Shown here piece by piece: positions 1 through 6,292 of a stretch of 11,661 bases of DNA. The DNA is from an uncultured Collinsella sp. Lineage in GTDB: Bacteria > Actinomycetota > Coriobacteriia > Coriobacteriales > Coriobacteriaceae. The number at the start of each line of letters is the position of its first letter. Position 1 is the stretch's first letter. The notes below the pieces were generated by a model. It had not been told where the DNA came from and ran no database searches. It worked only from the letters and a program-made list of their open reading frames with translations. Position numbers and translations under genes: made by a program. The stretch is taken from the NCBI GenBank assembly GCA_900549655.1, contig UROZ01000057.1, positions 1 through 11,661 on the forward strand, given 5' to 3'.

Positions 1-11
1 AGGCAATCCAT
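1..11 (-). CDS. Start of a further minus-strand gene (partial, product unknown)
   Basis: An ATG at 9-11 on the minus strand is preceded by AGGAG (19-23) at a 7-nt spacing, which is an ideal ribosome binding site. Only M-D-C and part of a fourth codon lie in the window, so the product cannot be named. A promoter-like element sits just upstream (31-60). In related genomes a further RNA- or DNA-processing gene could follow this cluster, but that is only a guess. The alternative is a chance Shine-Dalgarno/ATG pair. Confidence 0.4.
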
Positions 12-30
12 GAAGAAACTCCTGCGTTTA

Positions 31-60
31 AAAGTACGTTTTAACTGCAATAACTGTATC
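31..60 (-). promoter_or_regulatory. Candidate promoter with a motif shared with the rny promoter
   Basis: Positions 34-57 on the plus strand closely match 2893-2915 in the rny promoter: GTACGTT, AAC, GCAA and AACTGT are identical and in the same order, with 20 of 23 bases matching and one 1-nt insertion. By analogy the -10 would be TACTTT (31-36) and the -35 GATACA (55-60), separated by 18 nt. Both hexamers are poor on their own. Transcription would then begin about 14 nt before the ATG at 11. The case rests on the similarity to the rny promoter rather than on the hexamers. Confidence 0.4.
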
Positions 61-85
61 GTACCGAACGGACTCGGTAAAGATG

Positions 86-1171
86 CTATTCCTCTTTGGC
101 AAGATCGAACGTCACAGTGATGCGATCACGCGTAACACGAATCTTGGGGTCGCCGCAAAGGTTGAGATAGTACCGCGATGCAAGATCGTTAAAGTCGCGC
201 TCGACGGCTCGCGAGAACTGCGCCATGTCGTCCTTGGCGATACGCAACCCGCGACGATCTTTGGCGAGATCAACCGGAGCAGACGCATGTGAGGACGAAT
301 CGCGCTCGCGTAGCAGGCGTGCGGTCACACCGCGAACGGGCTTAATCTGGCCCGCCAAGATACGATGCGCCGTACGCTCGGACATCTCAAGGCCCAAACC
401 CGAACAGATACGGATAAAGTCTTCCGCATCCGAAGCAAGACCCAGGCGATCGATCACCGGAAGCTCGGCTTCGTCATCGATAAACAAAAGACGGGAAGCA
501 TCGAGACGGCTGGAGGCCTGTGCATGCAGCGTCGCGGCGATCTCGGACGGAGATCCCAGATAGACATCACAGGCGCGCAGCTCCTCGAGGGCAAACTCAC
601 AGGCGGCGCGAATGATGTTGTGAGGGCCGCGGGCGCAGACATAGTGACCGTCCTCGTCCTTAACGGCTTGAGGCCAGCTGGACTGATCGGCGCGCTCGCA
701 AAGGCGGTCGGTAGCGACGCTCACCTTAAAGACCGAGCCAAGGTCAACATCCGACGCGACAACGCGCGCCTCGTCGGCGTTCTGCTTAATCGAGAACAAA
801 GCCATGCCTCGACCGTGAACGCCCCAACGATCCATCTTCATGCTCTCGAGCTTGGAGGTAACGCGGGCATCGAAGATGCGTTCTTGCATATCCTGCGGCA
901 CGCCCGACCCGTTATCCAGAAAGACGAGCGTACGGACGCCATCTTCCTTGGTCGTGGCGAGATAGACCTTGTCGGCGCCGGCATCGCGAGCATTACGGAG
1001 CATTTCGATGACGATATCCTCGACATGCTGAATGTCGTGCTTTGCCTGGCGCCGTTCAGCCTCCGAAACGCGGAGGCGGACATACCCCTCGCCAAGGTTC
1101 TCCTCGACGCGAAGGTTGCCCTCCCCCGACATCGACGCGATAAATGAGATGAGCTCGTTCGCGTCGTTCAT
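86..1171 (-). CDS. Uncharacterised GHKL-type ATPase (HATPase_c domain)
   Basis: This 361-residue protein has a clear Bergerat-fold ATPase in its N-terminal half. The N-box is E56-x3-N60-x2-D63-A64 (E-M-L-R-N-A-R-D-A-G-A), the G1 box is D86-N-G-S-G90, and the G2 box is G117-V-H-G-R-G-M-A-L125. A T105-S-K sequence after the G1 box resembles the lid of MutL/Hsp90-type members, and G-S-V-F-K-V near 168-173 fits the last motif. No histidine-kinase H-box, transmembrane segment or MutL endonuclease motif is visible. The C-terminal half (about 180-361) is unrecognised; residues around 255-290 (SERTAHRILAG) could form a small helical, perhaps DNA-binding, unit. The ATG lies one nucleotide after the rny stop and has no Shine-Dalgarno sequence, so translation is probably coupled to rny. 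I cannot assign a substrate; a role with RNase Y is inference from position. Confidence 0.85.
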   Translation of the reverse strand: MNDANELISFIASMSGEGNLRVEENLGEGYVRLRVSEAERRQAKHDIQHVEDIVIEMLRNARDAGADKVYLATTKEDGVRTLVFLDNGSGVPQDMQERIFDARVTSKLESMKMDRWGVHGRGMALFSIKQNADEARVVASDVDLGSVFKVSVATDRLCERADQSSWPQAVKDEDGHYVCARGPHNIIRAACEFALEELRACDVYLGSPSEIAATLHAQASSRLDASRLLFIDDEAELPVIDRLGLASDAEDFIRICSGLGLEMSERTAHRILAGQIKPVRGVTARLLRERDSSSHASAPVDLAKDRRGLRIAKDDMAQFSRAVERDFNDLASRYYLNLCGDPKIRVTRDRITVTFDLAKEE

Positions 1172-1172
1172 G

Positions 1173-2723
1173 TTATTTAGCGATATCGACAGCGCGGCTC
1201 TCGCGAATCACGACGACGCGCACCTGACCGGGATACTCCATCTCTTCCTCGATCTGATGGGCGATGTCATGAGCCAAGACCGTGGACTGAGCATCGGAAA
1301 TCTTGTCCGGCTGAACCATGACGTGGACCTCGCGACCAGCCTGCATGGCATAGGTACGCTCGACGCCGTCATGGGAGTTGGCAATCTCCTCGAGCTTCTC
1401 AAGACGCTTGATGTAGTTCTCGGCCGATTCGCGACGGGCACCGGGGCGAGAGGCAGAAACGGCATCGGCAGCCTGGACCAGAACATCGAGCACCGTGTTG
1501 GGGTCGACGTCGGCGTGGTGAGCCTCGATAGCGTGAACGATAACGGGCTTCTCGCCATAGCGACGGGCGAGCTCGGCGCCGATAACGGCATGCGGACCCT
1601 CAACGTCATGGTCGATAGCCTTGCCAAGGTCGTGCAGCAGGCCGGCACGCTTTGCAGTCACAACGTCCAGGCCAAGCTCGGAAGCCATTACGCCGCACAG
1701 GTCGGAAACCTCAAGGGAATGCTGGAGCACGTTCTGACCAAACGAGGTGCGGTAGCGAAGAGCACCCAGGGTCTTAACGATCTCGGGATGCAGATCGTGG
1801 ATACCGGTATCGAAGGCAGCCTGCTCGCCAGCCTCGCGCACGCGCTGCTGAACCAAGTCGGCGGCCTTGTGATACATCTCCTTGATGCGGGCGGGGTGAA
1901 TGCGGCCGTCAGCAATAAGGTTCTCAAGGGCGACGCGGGCGGTCTCGCGACGGACCGGATCGAAGCTCGAAAGCACGACGGTCTCAGGCGTGTCGTCGAT
2001 CACGAGGTTGACGCCAGAAACCTGCTCGAAGGTGCGGATGTTGCGACCCTCGCGGCCGATGATGCGACCCTTCAGGTCGTCAGACGGAATATGCACGGAG
2101 GTAACGGTGACCTCAGCAGTGTGATCGGCGGCGCAGCGCTGAATCGCCAGGGACAAGATCTCCTGAGCGGTCTTGTGGCACTCGGCGCGAACCTGCTGCT
2201 CGGACTCACGGATGATCGTGGCGGCCTCGTGGGTAACCTCGCCGCGAACCTTGTCGAGGAGCTCCTTGTGAGCGTCCTCGCGGGTCAGGTCGGCGATGCG
2301 CTCGAGCTCCGAGGTCTGCTTGGCGCAGAGCTCCTCAAGCTCGCGAGAGCGCTTCTCGACCTGACCGGCCTGGCTGGACAGCTGGTGCTCGCGTTTATCG
2401 AGCGCATCGTTGCGACGATCGAGCGATTCCTCGCGCTGCATCACGCGGTTCTCGAGCGTACGAATCTCGCTCTTACGCTGCTTGTCCTCGGCCTCGGCAG
2501 CCTGCTTATTCTTGATAATCTCTTCCTTGGCCTCAAGCAGAGCCTCTTTTTTGAGGGTCTCGGCCTGACGCTTTGCATCACCGATCAGGGACTCTGCCTG
2601 CGCGTGTGCCGACTGAATCTTTTCGTCGGCCTCGTGAAGACTACCCTGCTTGGCGGTGCGCATGTAGGCAATGGCGGCGATGGCACCCAAAACGAGGCCA
2701 ACGAGCGCTGCAATGATAGGCAT
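1173..2723 (-). CDS. rny: Ribonuclease Y
   Basis: RNase Y is the membrane-anchored endoribonuclease that starts mRNA decay in many Gram-positive bacteria. At 516 residues the protein has the usual length and architecture: an N-terminal membrane helix (about 3-21), a long charged coiled coil (about 28-170), a KH RNA-binding domain (about 205-270) with the G-R-E-G loop near 223, and an HD phosphohydrolase domain (about 330-425) with L-L-H-D-L-G-K-A near 366 supplying metal ligands. I choose ATG 2721-2723 because AAGGAG lies 5 nt upstream. The GTG six bases earlier overlaps that Shine-Dalgarno and cannot use it. The gene has its own promoter and a long leader, and is followed after 1 nt by the GHKL ATPase gene. 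Nothing in the protein looks damaged. Confidence 0.97.
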   Translation of the reverse strand: MPIIAALVGLVLGAIAAIAYMRTAKQGSLHEADEKIQSAHAQAESLIGDAKRQAETLKKEALLEAKEEIIKNKQAAEAEDKQRKSEIRTLENRVMQREESLDRRNDALDKREHQLSSQAGQVEKRSRELEELCAKQTSELERIADLTREDAHKELLDKVRGEVTHEAATIIRESEQQVRAECHKTAQEILSLAIQRCAADHTAEVTVTSVHIPSDDLKGRIIGREGRNIRTFEQVSGVNLVIDDTPETVVLSSFDPVRRETARVALENLIADGRIHPARIKEMYHKAADLVQQRVREAGEQAAFDTGIHDLHPEIVKTLGALRYRTSFGQNVLQHSLEVSDLCGVMASELGLDVVTAKRAGLLHDLGKAIDHDVEGPHAVIGAELARRYGEKPVIVHAIEAHHADVDPNTVLDVLVQAADAVSASRPGARRESAENYIKRLEKLEEIANSHDGVERTYAMQAGREVHVMVQPDKISDAQSTVLAHDIAHQIEEEMEYPGQVRVVVIRESRAVDIAK

Positions 2724-2728
2724 GCTCA

Positions 2729-2734
2729 CTCCTT
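2729..2734 (-). promoter_or_regulatory. Ribosome binding site that fixes the rny start
   Basis: Minus-strand AAGGAG lies 5 nt before ATG 2723. Its final G is also the first base of the competing GTG at 2729, which rules that longer start out. Confidence 0.8.
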
Positions 2735-2758
2735 TTTATGGATTCGTTACACAGCAAA

Positions 2759-2784
2759 GCGAACCGTCCTTACGAACGGCTCGC
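2759..2784 (-). other. Hairpin in the rny leader
   Basis: On the minus strand GCGAGCCGT and ACGGTTCGC can form a 9-bp stem with one G-U pair around an 8-nt loop, ending 35 nt before the rny ATG. On the plus strand the G-U becomes an A-C mismatch, so the fold is better in the transcript that contains rny. No run of T follows, so it is not an obvious terminator. It may be a leader structure for stability or control of rny; that role is inferred. Confidence 0.4.
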
Positions 2785-2845
2785 GACATTTGAGTAATAT
2801 GGGCGCAGCTTATGCGGGTCGGATACAGATAAACATATAAACAAA

Positions 2846-2860
2846 CTCATCAAAGATGAG
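2846..2860 (-). other. Small hairpin followed by a T-rich stretch in the rny leader
   Basis: CTCATC-TTT-GATGAG forms a perfect 6-bp stem with a 3-nt loop, followed on the minus strand by TTTGTTTATATGTTTATC. The shape resembles a weak intrinsic terminator or attenuator between the predicted rny start site and the gene. The stem is short and only half GC, so strong termination is doubtful. Confidence 0.3.
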
Positions 2861-2889
2861 CACATATCACAAAGCAAATGACAGTGTTT

Positions 2890-2918
2890 ATCGTACGTTG
2901 AACCGCAACAACTGTCAA
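2890..2918 (-). promoter_or_regulatory. rny promoter (sigma70 type)
   Basis: A consensus -35 TTGACA (2913-2918) is separated by exactly 17 bp from a -10 TACGAT (2890-2895, four of six consensus bases). Predicted transcription begins near 2883, giving a leader of about 160 nt. The spacer holds the motif also found at 34-57, which makes it a plausible operator as well as a promoter. Confidence 0.65.
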
Positions 2919-2967
2919 ATAAATGGACCCGGTACGGCGACTAAAACGCGGTGAACGGCGGGTACGC

Positions 2968-2988
2968 AAAACGCATGCGTCTAGCATG
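2968..2988 (-). terminator. Weak candidate terminator after recX
   Basis: Just downstream of the recX stop the minus strand reads CATGC-TAGAC-GCATG followed by CGTTTT. The 5-bp stem and four T residues make only a marginal intrinsic terminator. Reading through into rny cannot be excluded. Confidence 0.25.
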
Positions 2989-2991
2989 TGT

Positions 2992-3684
2992 CTAAACTGC
3001 ACATTCCTCACGTTCGGCATCGAGACGCGCCTTAACGGCATCGGCGGCGATGTGGTACGAAAAGCCCTTGCCCATTAAAAACCGGACGAGCTTTTCGAAT
3101 CCACGTGTCTCGGGAACACGACGCTTCGCGAGTAAAGCCGCTGCGCGAGCCAAATCGTCCTCCACGGCAAAATAATCCTCAGGATAGCCGGGGATATCAT
3201 CGAGTACGACATGGCGGCGCTTGAGCTCGGTCTCAATCTTGCGCTGTCCCCAGCCGCGTCGCTTGCGTTCCTCGATAAAATACGAACAAAAGCGGTTCTC
3301 ATCTAAAAACCGGTACTCAGTGGCTCGCTGGACGGCGAAATCAATTGCGGCCGCGCGAAAACCATAACGAGCCAGCTTGTCACGGACCTCACCCGTGGCA
3401 TGGTCGCGACGCGACAGCATCTCAGTCACCATGGTAAGCGCGCATTTACGCTCAATGAGCTGCACCGCCTCGCGAAACTCATCCCAATCGCAGGGAAGTT
3501 CGGGGCGATTTTTAAGAAACAGGCGCGCGACACGAACAGGAATCCAAATGGATCGTTCAAAACCGCCCTCGAGCTCACAGTCGATATGTGCACAAGGCTT
3601 TTTTGATGCATACCCACTCGAGAACGAGGAGGCCGCCTTCTTATCGGTAAAGACGACCGTGGCCTCGGTCACCGTATACGACAT
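2992..3684 (-). CDS. recX: Regulatory protein RecX
   Basis: RecX binds RecA filaments and modulates recombinase and coprotease activity. The 230-residue protein is in the range of Gram-positive RecX proteins, which carry an N-terminal extension before the helical repeats. The recognisable RecX core begins near residue 85 with the pattern L-S-R-R-D-H-A-T-G-E-V-R-D-K-L, continues through R-A-T-E-Y-R-F-L-D-E-N-R-F and R-R-G-W-G-Q-R-K-I-E-T-E-L-K-R-R, and ends with F-L-M-G-K-G-F-S-Y-H-I. The gene starts 11 nt after the recA stop, and no good Shine-Dalgarno precedes the ATG (GGTTGCCCTC), so it is probably translated by coupling to recA and at a lower level. Co-transcription from the LexA-controlled recA promoter would make it SOS-inducible. 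Confidence 0.92.
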   Translation of the reverse strand: MSYTVTEATVVFTDKKAASSFSSGYASKKPCAHIDCELEGGFERSIWIPVRVARLFLKNRPELPCDWDEFREAVQLIERKCALTMVTEMLSRRDHATGEVRDKLARYGFRAAAIDFAVQRATEYRFLDENRFCSYFIEERKRRGWGQRKIETELKRRHVVLDDIPGYPEDYFAVEDDLARAAALLAKRRVPETRGFEKLVRFLMGKGFSYHIAADAVKARLDAEREECAV

Positions 3685-3695
3685 GAGGGCAACCG

Positions 3696-4844
3696 CTACT
3701 CGTCGTCGTCATCGAGCATCGCGGAGCCATCGATGGCGTAAAGCTCATCGAACTCCTCAGTTTCGGGCTGATCGGTCAGCTCGACCTCGGACGGAGCATC
3801 GTCATCGAATTCAAGGCCGCAGGCAAGACGAACCTTATGCTCGATCTCGTCGGCACAATCGGGGTGTTCGCGCAGGAAGGCCTTAGCGGCCTCGCGACCG
3901 TTACCGAGCTTGTCCTCACCGTAAGCAAACCAAGAGCCCATCTTTTTGCAGATACCGCACTCGACGGCCATGTCCAGAATCGAGCCCTCCTTAGAGATGC
4001 CCGTGCCGTACATGATGTCAAACTCAGCCGAGCGGAACGGAGCGGCCACCTTGTTCTTGACGACCTTGGCACGCACGCGATTGCCGATGACCTCGTCCTT
4101 GAGCTTGATGCTGTCGATGCGGCGAATATCGATGCGCACCGACGAGAAGAACTTGAGGGCGCGGCCGCCCGTCGTAGTCTCGGGGTTGCCGAACATGACG
4201 CCGATCTTCTCGCGCAGCTGGTTAATGAAGATGCAGGTCGTTTTAGATTTGGCGAGCGAGCCTGCGAGCTTACGGAGCGCCTGGCTCATCAGACGGGCTT
4301 GAAGGCCGACCGTAGTGTCGCCGATCTCGCCCTCGATCTCGGCACGCGGAGTCAAAGCGGCGACAGAGTCGACGACAATGGCGTCGATGGCGCCAGAGCG
4401 AACGAGCATGTCGACGATCTCGAGCGCCTGCTCGCCCGTATCGGGCTGGGAAATGAGGACCTCATCGATGTCAACGCCGATACGCGCGGCATACGTGGGA
4501 TCGAGCGCGTGCTCGGCATCAATAAATGCCACGACGCCGCCCATAGCCTGGGCCTCTGCCAAAATCTCGAGCGAAAGCGTTGTCTTACCGGAGGACTCGG
4601 GACCGTAAATCTCAACGATACGGCCGCGAGGCACACCGCCGATGCCCAGAGCGGCATCGAGGGCCAGAGCGCCCGTGGGAATGGCCTCGACCTCGAGCTC
4701 GGGACCACCGTCGCCGTACCTCATGATGGAACCCTGGCCGAATTTCTTCTCGATCTCGGCCTTGGTGGTGGCGATCATCTCATCGCGCTCTTTACCCGTC
4801 GTGCGAGCATGAACGGTACGTACGGGACCTGAATTCTTGGCCAT
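3696..4844 (-). CDS. recA: Recombinase RecA
   Basis: RecA forms ATP-dependent filaments on single-stranded DNA, performs strand exchange and triggers LexA self-cleavage. The 382-residue protein shows Walker A G81-P-E-S-S-G-K-T88, the catalytic glutamate in D-A-E111-H-A-L-D, the loop sequence E-I-E-G-E-I-G-D-T-T-V-G-L-Q-A-R, and the signature F-I-N-Q-L-R-E-K-I-G-V-M-F-G-N-P-E-T-T. It is slightly longer than E. coli RecA, with about 15 extra N-terminal residues and an acidic tail ending D-D-D-D-E. ATG 4844 is chosen because AGGAGGG lies 6 nt upstream. A TTG seven codons earlier is in frame, but it lies before the Shine-Dalgarno and almost at the predicted transcription start. It forms an operon with recX and has its own SOS promoter. 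Confidence 0.98.
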   Translation of the reverse strand: MAKNSGPVRTVHARTTGKERDEMIATTKAEIEKKFGQGSIMRYGDGGPELEVEAIPTGALALDAALGIGGVPRGRIVEIYGPESSGKTTLSLEILAEAQAMGGVVAFIDAEHALDPTYAARIGVDIDEVLISQPDTGEQALEIVDMLVRSGAIDAIVVDSVAALTPRAEIEGEIGDTTVGLQARLMSQALRKLAGSLAKSKTTCIFINQLREKIGVMFGNPETTTGGRALKFFSSVRIDIRRIDSIKLKDEVIGNRVRAKVVKNKVAAPFRSAEFDIMYGTGISKEGSILDMAVECGICKKMGSWFAYGEDKLGNGREAAKAFLREHPDCADEIEHKVRLACGLEFDDDAPSEVELTDQPETEEFDELYAIDGSAMLDDDDE

Positions 4845-4850
4845 GAATAG

Positions 4851-4857
4851 CCCTCCT
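4851..4857 (-). promoter_or_regulatory. Strong ribosome binding site that fixes the recA start
   Basis: Minus-strand AGGAGGG lies 6 nt before ATG 4844. It would fall inside the coding region if the in-frame TTG at 4865 were the start. Confidence 0.85.
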
Positions 4858-4874
4858 CTTAACAACCTGCATCG

Positions 4875-4903
4875 ATAATAAACGAACGGCTGTTCGTGGT
4901 CAA
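4875..4903 (-). promoter_or_regulatory. recA promoter
   Basis: A -35 TTGACC (4898-4903) and -10 TATTAT (4875-4880), each differing from consensus by one base, are 17 bp apart. The predicted start is the A at about 4868, leaving a leader of only about 24 nt that holds the ribosome binding site. The spacer is almost filled by the LexA box. Confidence 0.85.
4882..4897. promoter_or_regulatory. LexA (SOS / Cheo-type) box in the recA promoter spacer
   Basis: ACGAAC-GGCT-GTTCGT has perfect 6-bp arms and matches the Gram-positive LexA consensus CGAAC-N4-GTTCG. Lying between -35 and -10, bound LexA would block RNA polymerase directly. This predicts DNA-damage induction of recA and recX. Confidence 0.92.
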
Positions 4904-4945
4904 CCGTTCAGATAAATCATATGCAGCCGACCTTTCCAAAACCCA

Positions 4946-4982
4946 ACCAAACGCTGACCAAACACTGACCAAAAACTTGACC
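4946..4982. repeat. 11-bp direct-repeat array upstream of the recA promoter
   Basis: On the plus strand ACCAAACGCTG (4946-4956), ACCAAACACTG (4957-4967) and ACCAAAAACTTG (4968-4979) follow one another directly, with a fourth ACC at 4980. The period of 11, 11 and 12 bp is close to one helical turn. The array starts about 43 bp upstream of the recA -35. Its role is unknown; it could be a binding array for an additional regulator or a simple slippage product. The rest of the gap from 4904 to 5070 shows no gene. Confidence 0.6.
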
Positions 4983-5070
4983 GCAGGCGAACCAAGCAAG
5001 GCAAGACAAACATGAATACGCCAACTACCTGCACAAAGAGCAAATTCGCCAGAGGTCCCTATCTCCACAA

Positions 5071-5094
5071 TTAAGGGGCCCGGAGGCCCCTTAA
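5071..5094 (-). terminator. Intrinsic terminator after cinA
   Basis: TTAAGGGGCC and GGCCCCTTAA form a perfect 10-bp, GC-rich stem with a 4-nt loop, beginning 7 nt past the cinA stop. On the minus strand the 3' side continues TTAATTG, a weak U-tract. The position and strong stem argue that it ends the ftsK-to-cinA operon and separates it from recA. Confidence 0.7.
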
Positions 5095-5101
5095 AACACG
5101 T

Positions 5102-5638
5102 CTATTCCATAGAATCGAGCACGTAGACAATGCGGCCCAGTGCCTCCGCGACCGCATGGGCGCGAACACACGAACGATCGCCCTCATAGTGACAACGAAT
5201 GGAGTCCACGACCGGCACTCCCCCATCGGTCGAGCGATACGCCCAGCCAATATAAAAGGTTCCAGCCGGATCGTCCTCGGTCCCTCCACCGGGTCCAGCG
5301 TAGCCCGTTGCGCTTACGGCTATATCGCTCTGATAGAGGTCCAGCGAGCCCGCGGCCATCTCACGTGCCGTCTGATGCGACACGGCGCTAAACCGATCGA
5401 GCGTTTCCTGCTCGACGCCAAGCACGCGATGCTTGATTGCATTGCAATAGGTCACCGCACCGCCACGAAGCACCGCCGAGGCACCCGGGATATCAGCAAT
5501 CGTCGAGGCGATCATGCCCGCCGTCAGCGACTCCGCCGTCGACACCGTCACACCACGGGCACTCGCGCGCTCGACAATATCGCGCGCCAGCTCCTCGTTG
5601 TTTGCGGCGATCTGCAAATAAGACTCCGTCATACCCAC
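5102..5638 (-). CDS. CinA C-terminal-domain protein (PncC-type NMN amidohydrolase)
   Basis: This family hydrolyses nicotinamide mononucleotide to nicotinate mononucleotide, recycling the NMN released by NAD-dependent DNA ligase. The 178-residue protein carries only the CinA C-terminal domain: A-E36-S-L-T-A-G near the start, R-G-G-A-V-T-Y-C-N with K and L-G-V downstream, V-S-H-Q-T-A-R-E-M-A, and S-A-T-G-Y-A-G-P-G-G-G-T-E. The N-terminal molybdopterin-like domain of full-length CinA is absent and no remnant precedes it, because pgsA ends 6 nt upstream. The start is uncertain: GTG 5638 has a weak AGG at 5 nt, while ATG 5632 lies two codons later. It is the last gene of its operon and, unlike in many Firmicutes, is separated from recA by a terminator and an SOS promoter. 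Confidence 0.92.
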   Translation of the reverse strand: MGMTESYLQIAANNEELARDIVERASARGVTVSTAESLTAGMIASTIADIPGASAVLRGGAVTYCNAIKHRVLGVEQETLDRFSAVSHQTAREMAAGSLDLYQSDIAVSATGYAGPGGGTEDDPAGTFYIGWAYRSTDGGVPVVDSIRCHYEGDRSCVRAHAVAEALGRIVYVLDSME

Positions 5639-5644
5639 CAGGAC

Positions 5645-6283
5645 CTAGACCGAAAAGACGATCTTGCGACAGTTCCAGAAGTACTGGGCGCCCGAGACAA
5701 TGGTCAAAATCACGGCGATGACGTACAGGAAGCGCGACACCGAATAGACACCGAGCAGCAGCGACACCGGACCCAGCTGAAGGCCGGCCATCGCAAAGAC
5801 GCACAGATAGCCGCAAATGGAGACCATCGTGGTCGCCGTCTTGTACTTGCCGAGCTTATCGGCGGCAACGACGACACCGGCAGCACTCGCGACCATGCGA
5901 AGGGCACTCACCAGCAGCTCGCGGAACAGGATAATGAACACGGACCACACGGTCACCGCGCCAAAATCCAAGAACAGCAGCAGGGCCGAGAACACCAGTA
6001 GCTTGTCGGCGATGGGGTCCAAGAACTTACCGAAGTCGGTGATCTCGTTGCGCGAGCGCGCCAGATAACCGTCGACCTTATCGGTGCACGACAGGATCAC
6101 ATACAGAATGAAGGCAACGGCGGCAAGCGGGCCGTCGAAGGTGCTCCAATCCGTACCGGCAACGCTCGTGTGAGACAGCGCCGAGACGATCATGAACACC
6201 GGGATAAAGACGATGCGAACGCACGTCACGATGTTGGCGGGCGTCCAGACACTCGTCAGTTCCTTATTGCTCTCGTTTGCCAC
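5645..6283 (-). CDS. pgsA: CDP-diacylglycerol--glycerol-3-phosphate 3-phosphatidyltransferase
   Basis: PgsA makes phosphatidylglycerol phosphate from CDP-diacylglycerol and glycerol 3-phosphate, the committed step to phosphatidylglycerol, in the cytoplasmic membrane. The 212-residue protein has the complete CDP-alcohol phosphotransferase signature D68-x2-D71-G72-x2-A75-R76-x8-G85-x3-D89-x3-D93. Several hydrophobic helices surround it, and the N-terminal T-P-A-N-I-V-T-C-V-R-I motif is typical of the family. The start is a GTG with AGGAG (6290-6294) 6 nt upstream; that Shine-Dalgarno overlaps the rimO stop codon. A related enzyme of the same fold, such as a phosphatidylinositol phosphate synthase, is possible but less likely given the PgsA-like N terminus and its place beside cinA. 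Confidence 0.94.
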   Translation of the reverse strand: MANESNKELTSVWTPANIVTCVRIVFIPVFMIVSALSHTSVAGTDWSTFDGPLAAVAFILYVILSCTDKVDGYLARSRNEITDFGKFLDPIADKLLVFSALLLFLDFGAVTVWSVFIILFRELLVSALRMVASAAGVVVAADKLGKYKTATTMVSICGYLCVFAMAGLQLGPVSLLLGVYSVSRFLYVIAVILTIVSGAQYFWNCRKIVFSV

Positions 6284-6292
6284 GATGCTCTC

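Noticed and set aside
62..79. TACCGA/TCGGTA hairpin just after the ATPase stop, as a terminator
   Set aside because: The stem is only 6 bp and no T-run follows on the minus strand. It may be chance, so it is not called.
2724..2729. GTG start for rny
   Set aside because: The GTG overlaps the Shine-Dalgarno AAGGAG, whereas the ATG two codons later has a correct 5-nt spacing.
1032..2840. A 602-codon open frame on the plus strand
   Set aside because: It lies wholly opposite rny and the ATPase start. It has no ribosome binding site and no recognisable domain, and its composition (L, G, V, D-rich) is the expected mirror of high-GC codon use.
3837..4832. A 331-codon open frame opposite recA
   Set aside because: It is the complement of a strongly supported recA; no motif or start signal supports it.
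4845..4865. TTG start seven codons upstream for recA
   Set aside because: The strong AGGAGGG would lie inside the coding region, and the predicted transcription start is only about 3 nt upstream of the TTG, so no ribosome could load there normally.
4946..4982. Possible CRISPR-like repeat
   Set aside because: The units are 11 bp and directly adjacent with no spacers; no cas gene is present.
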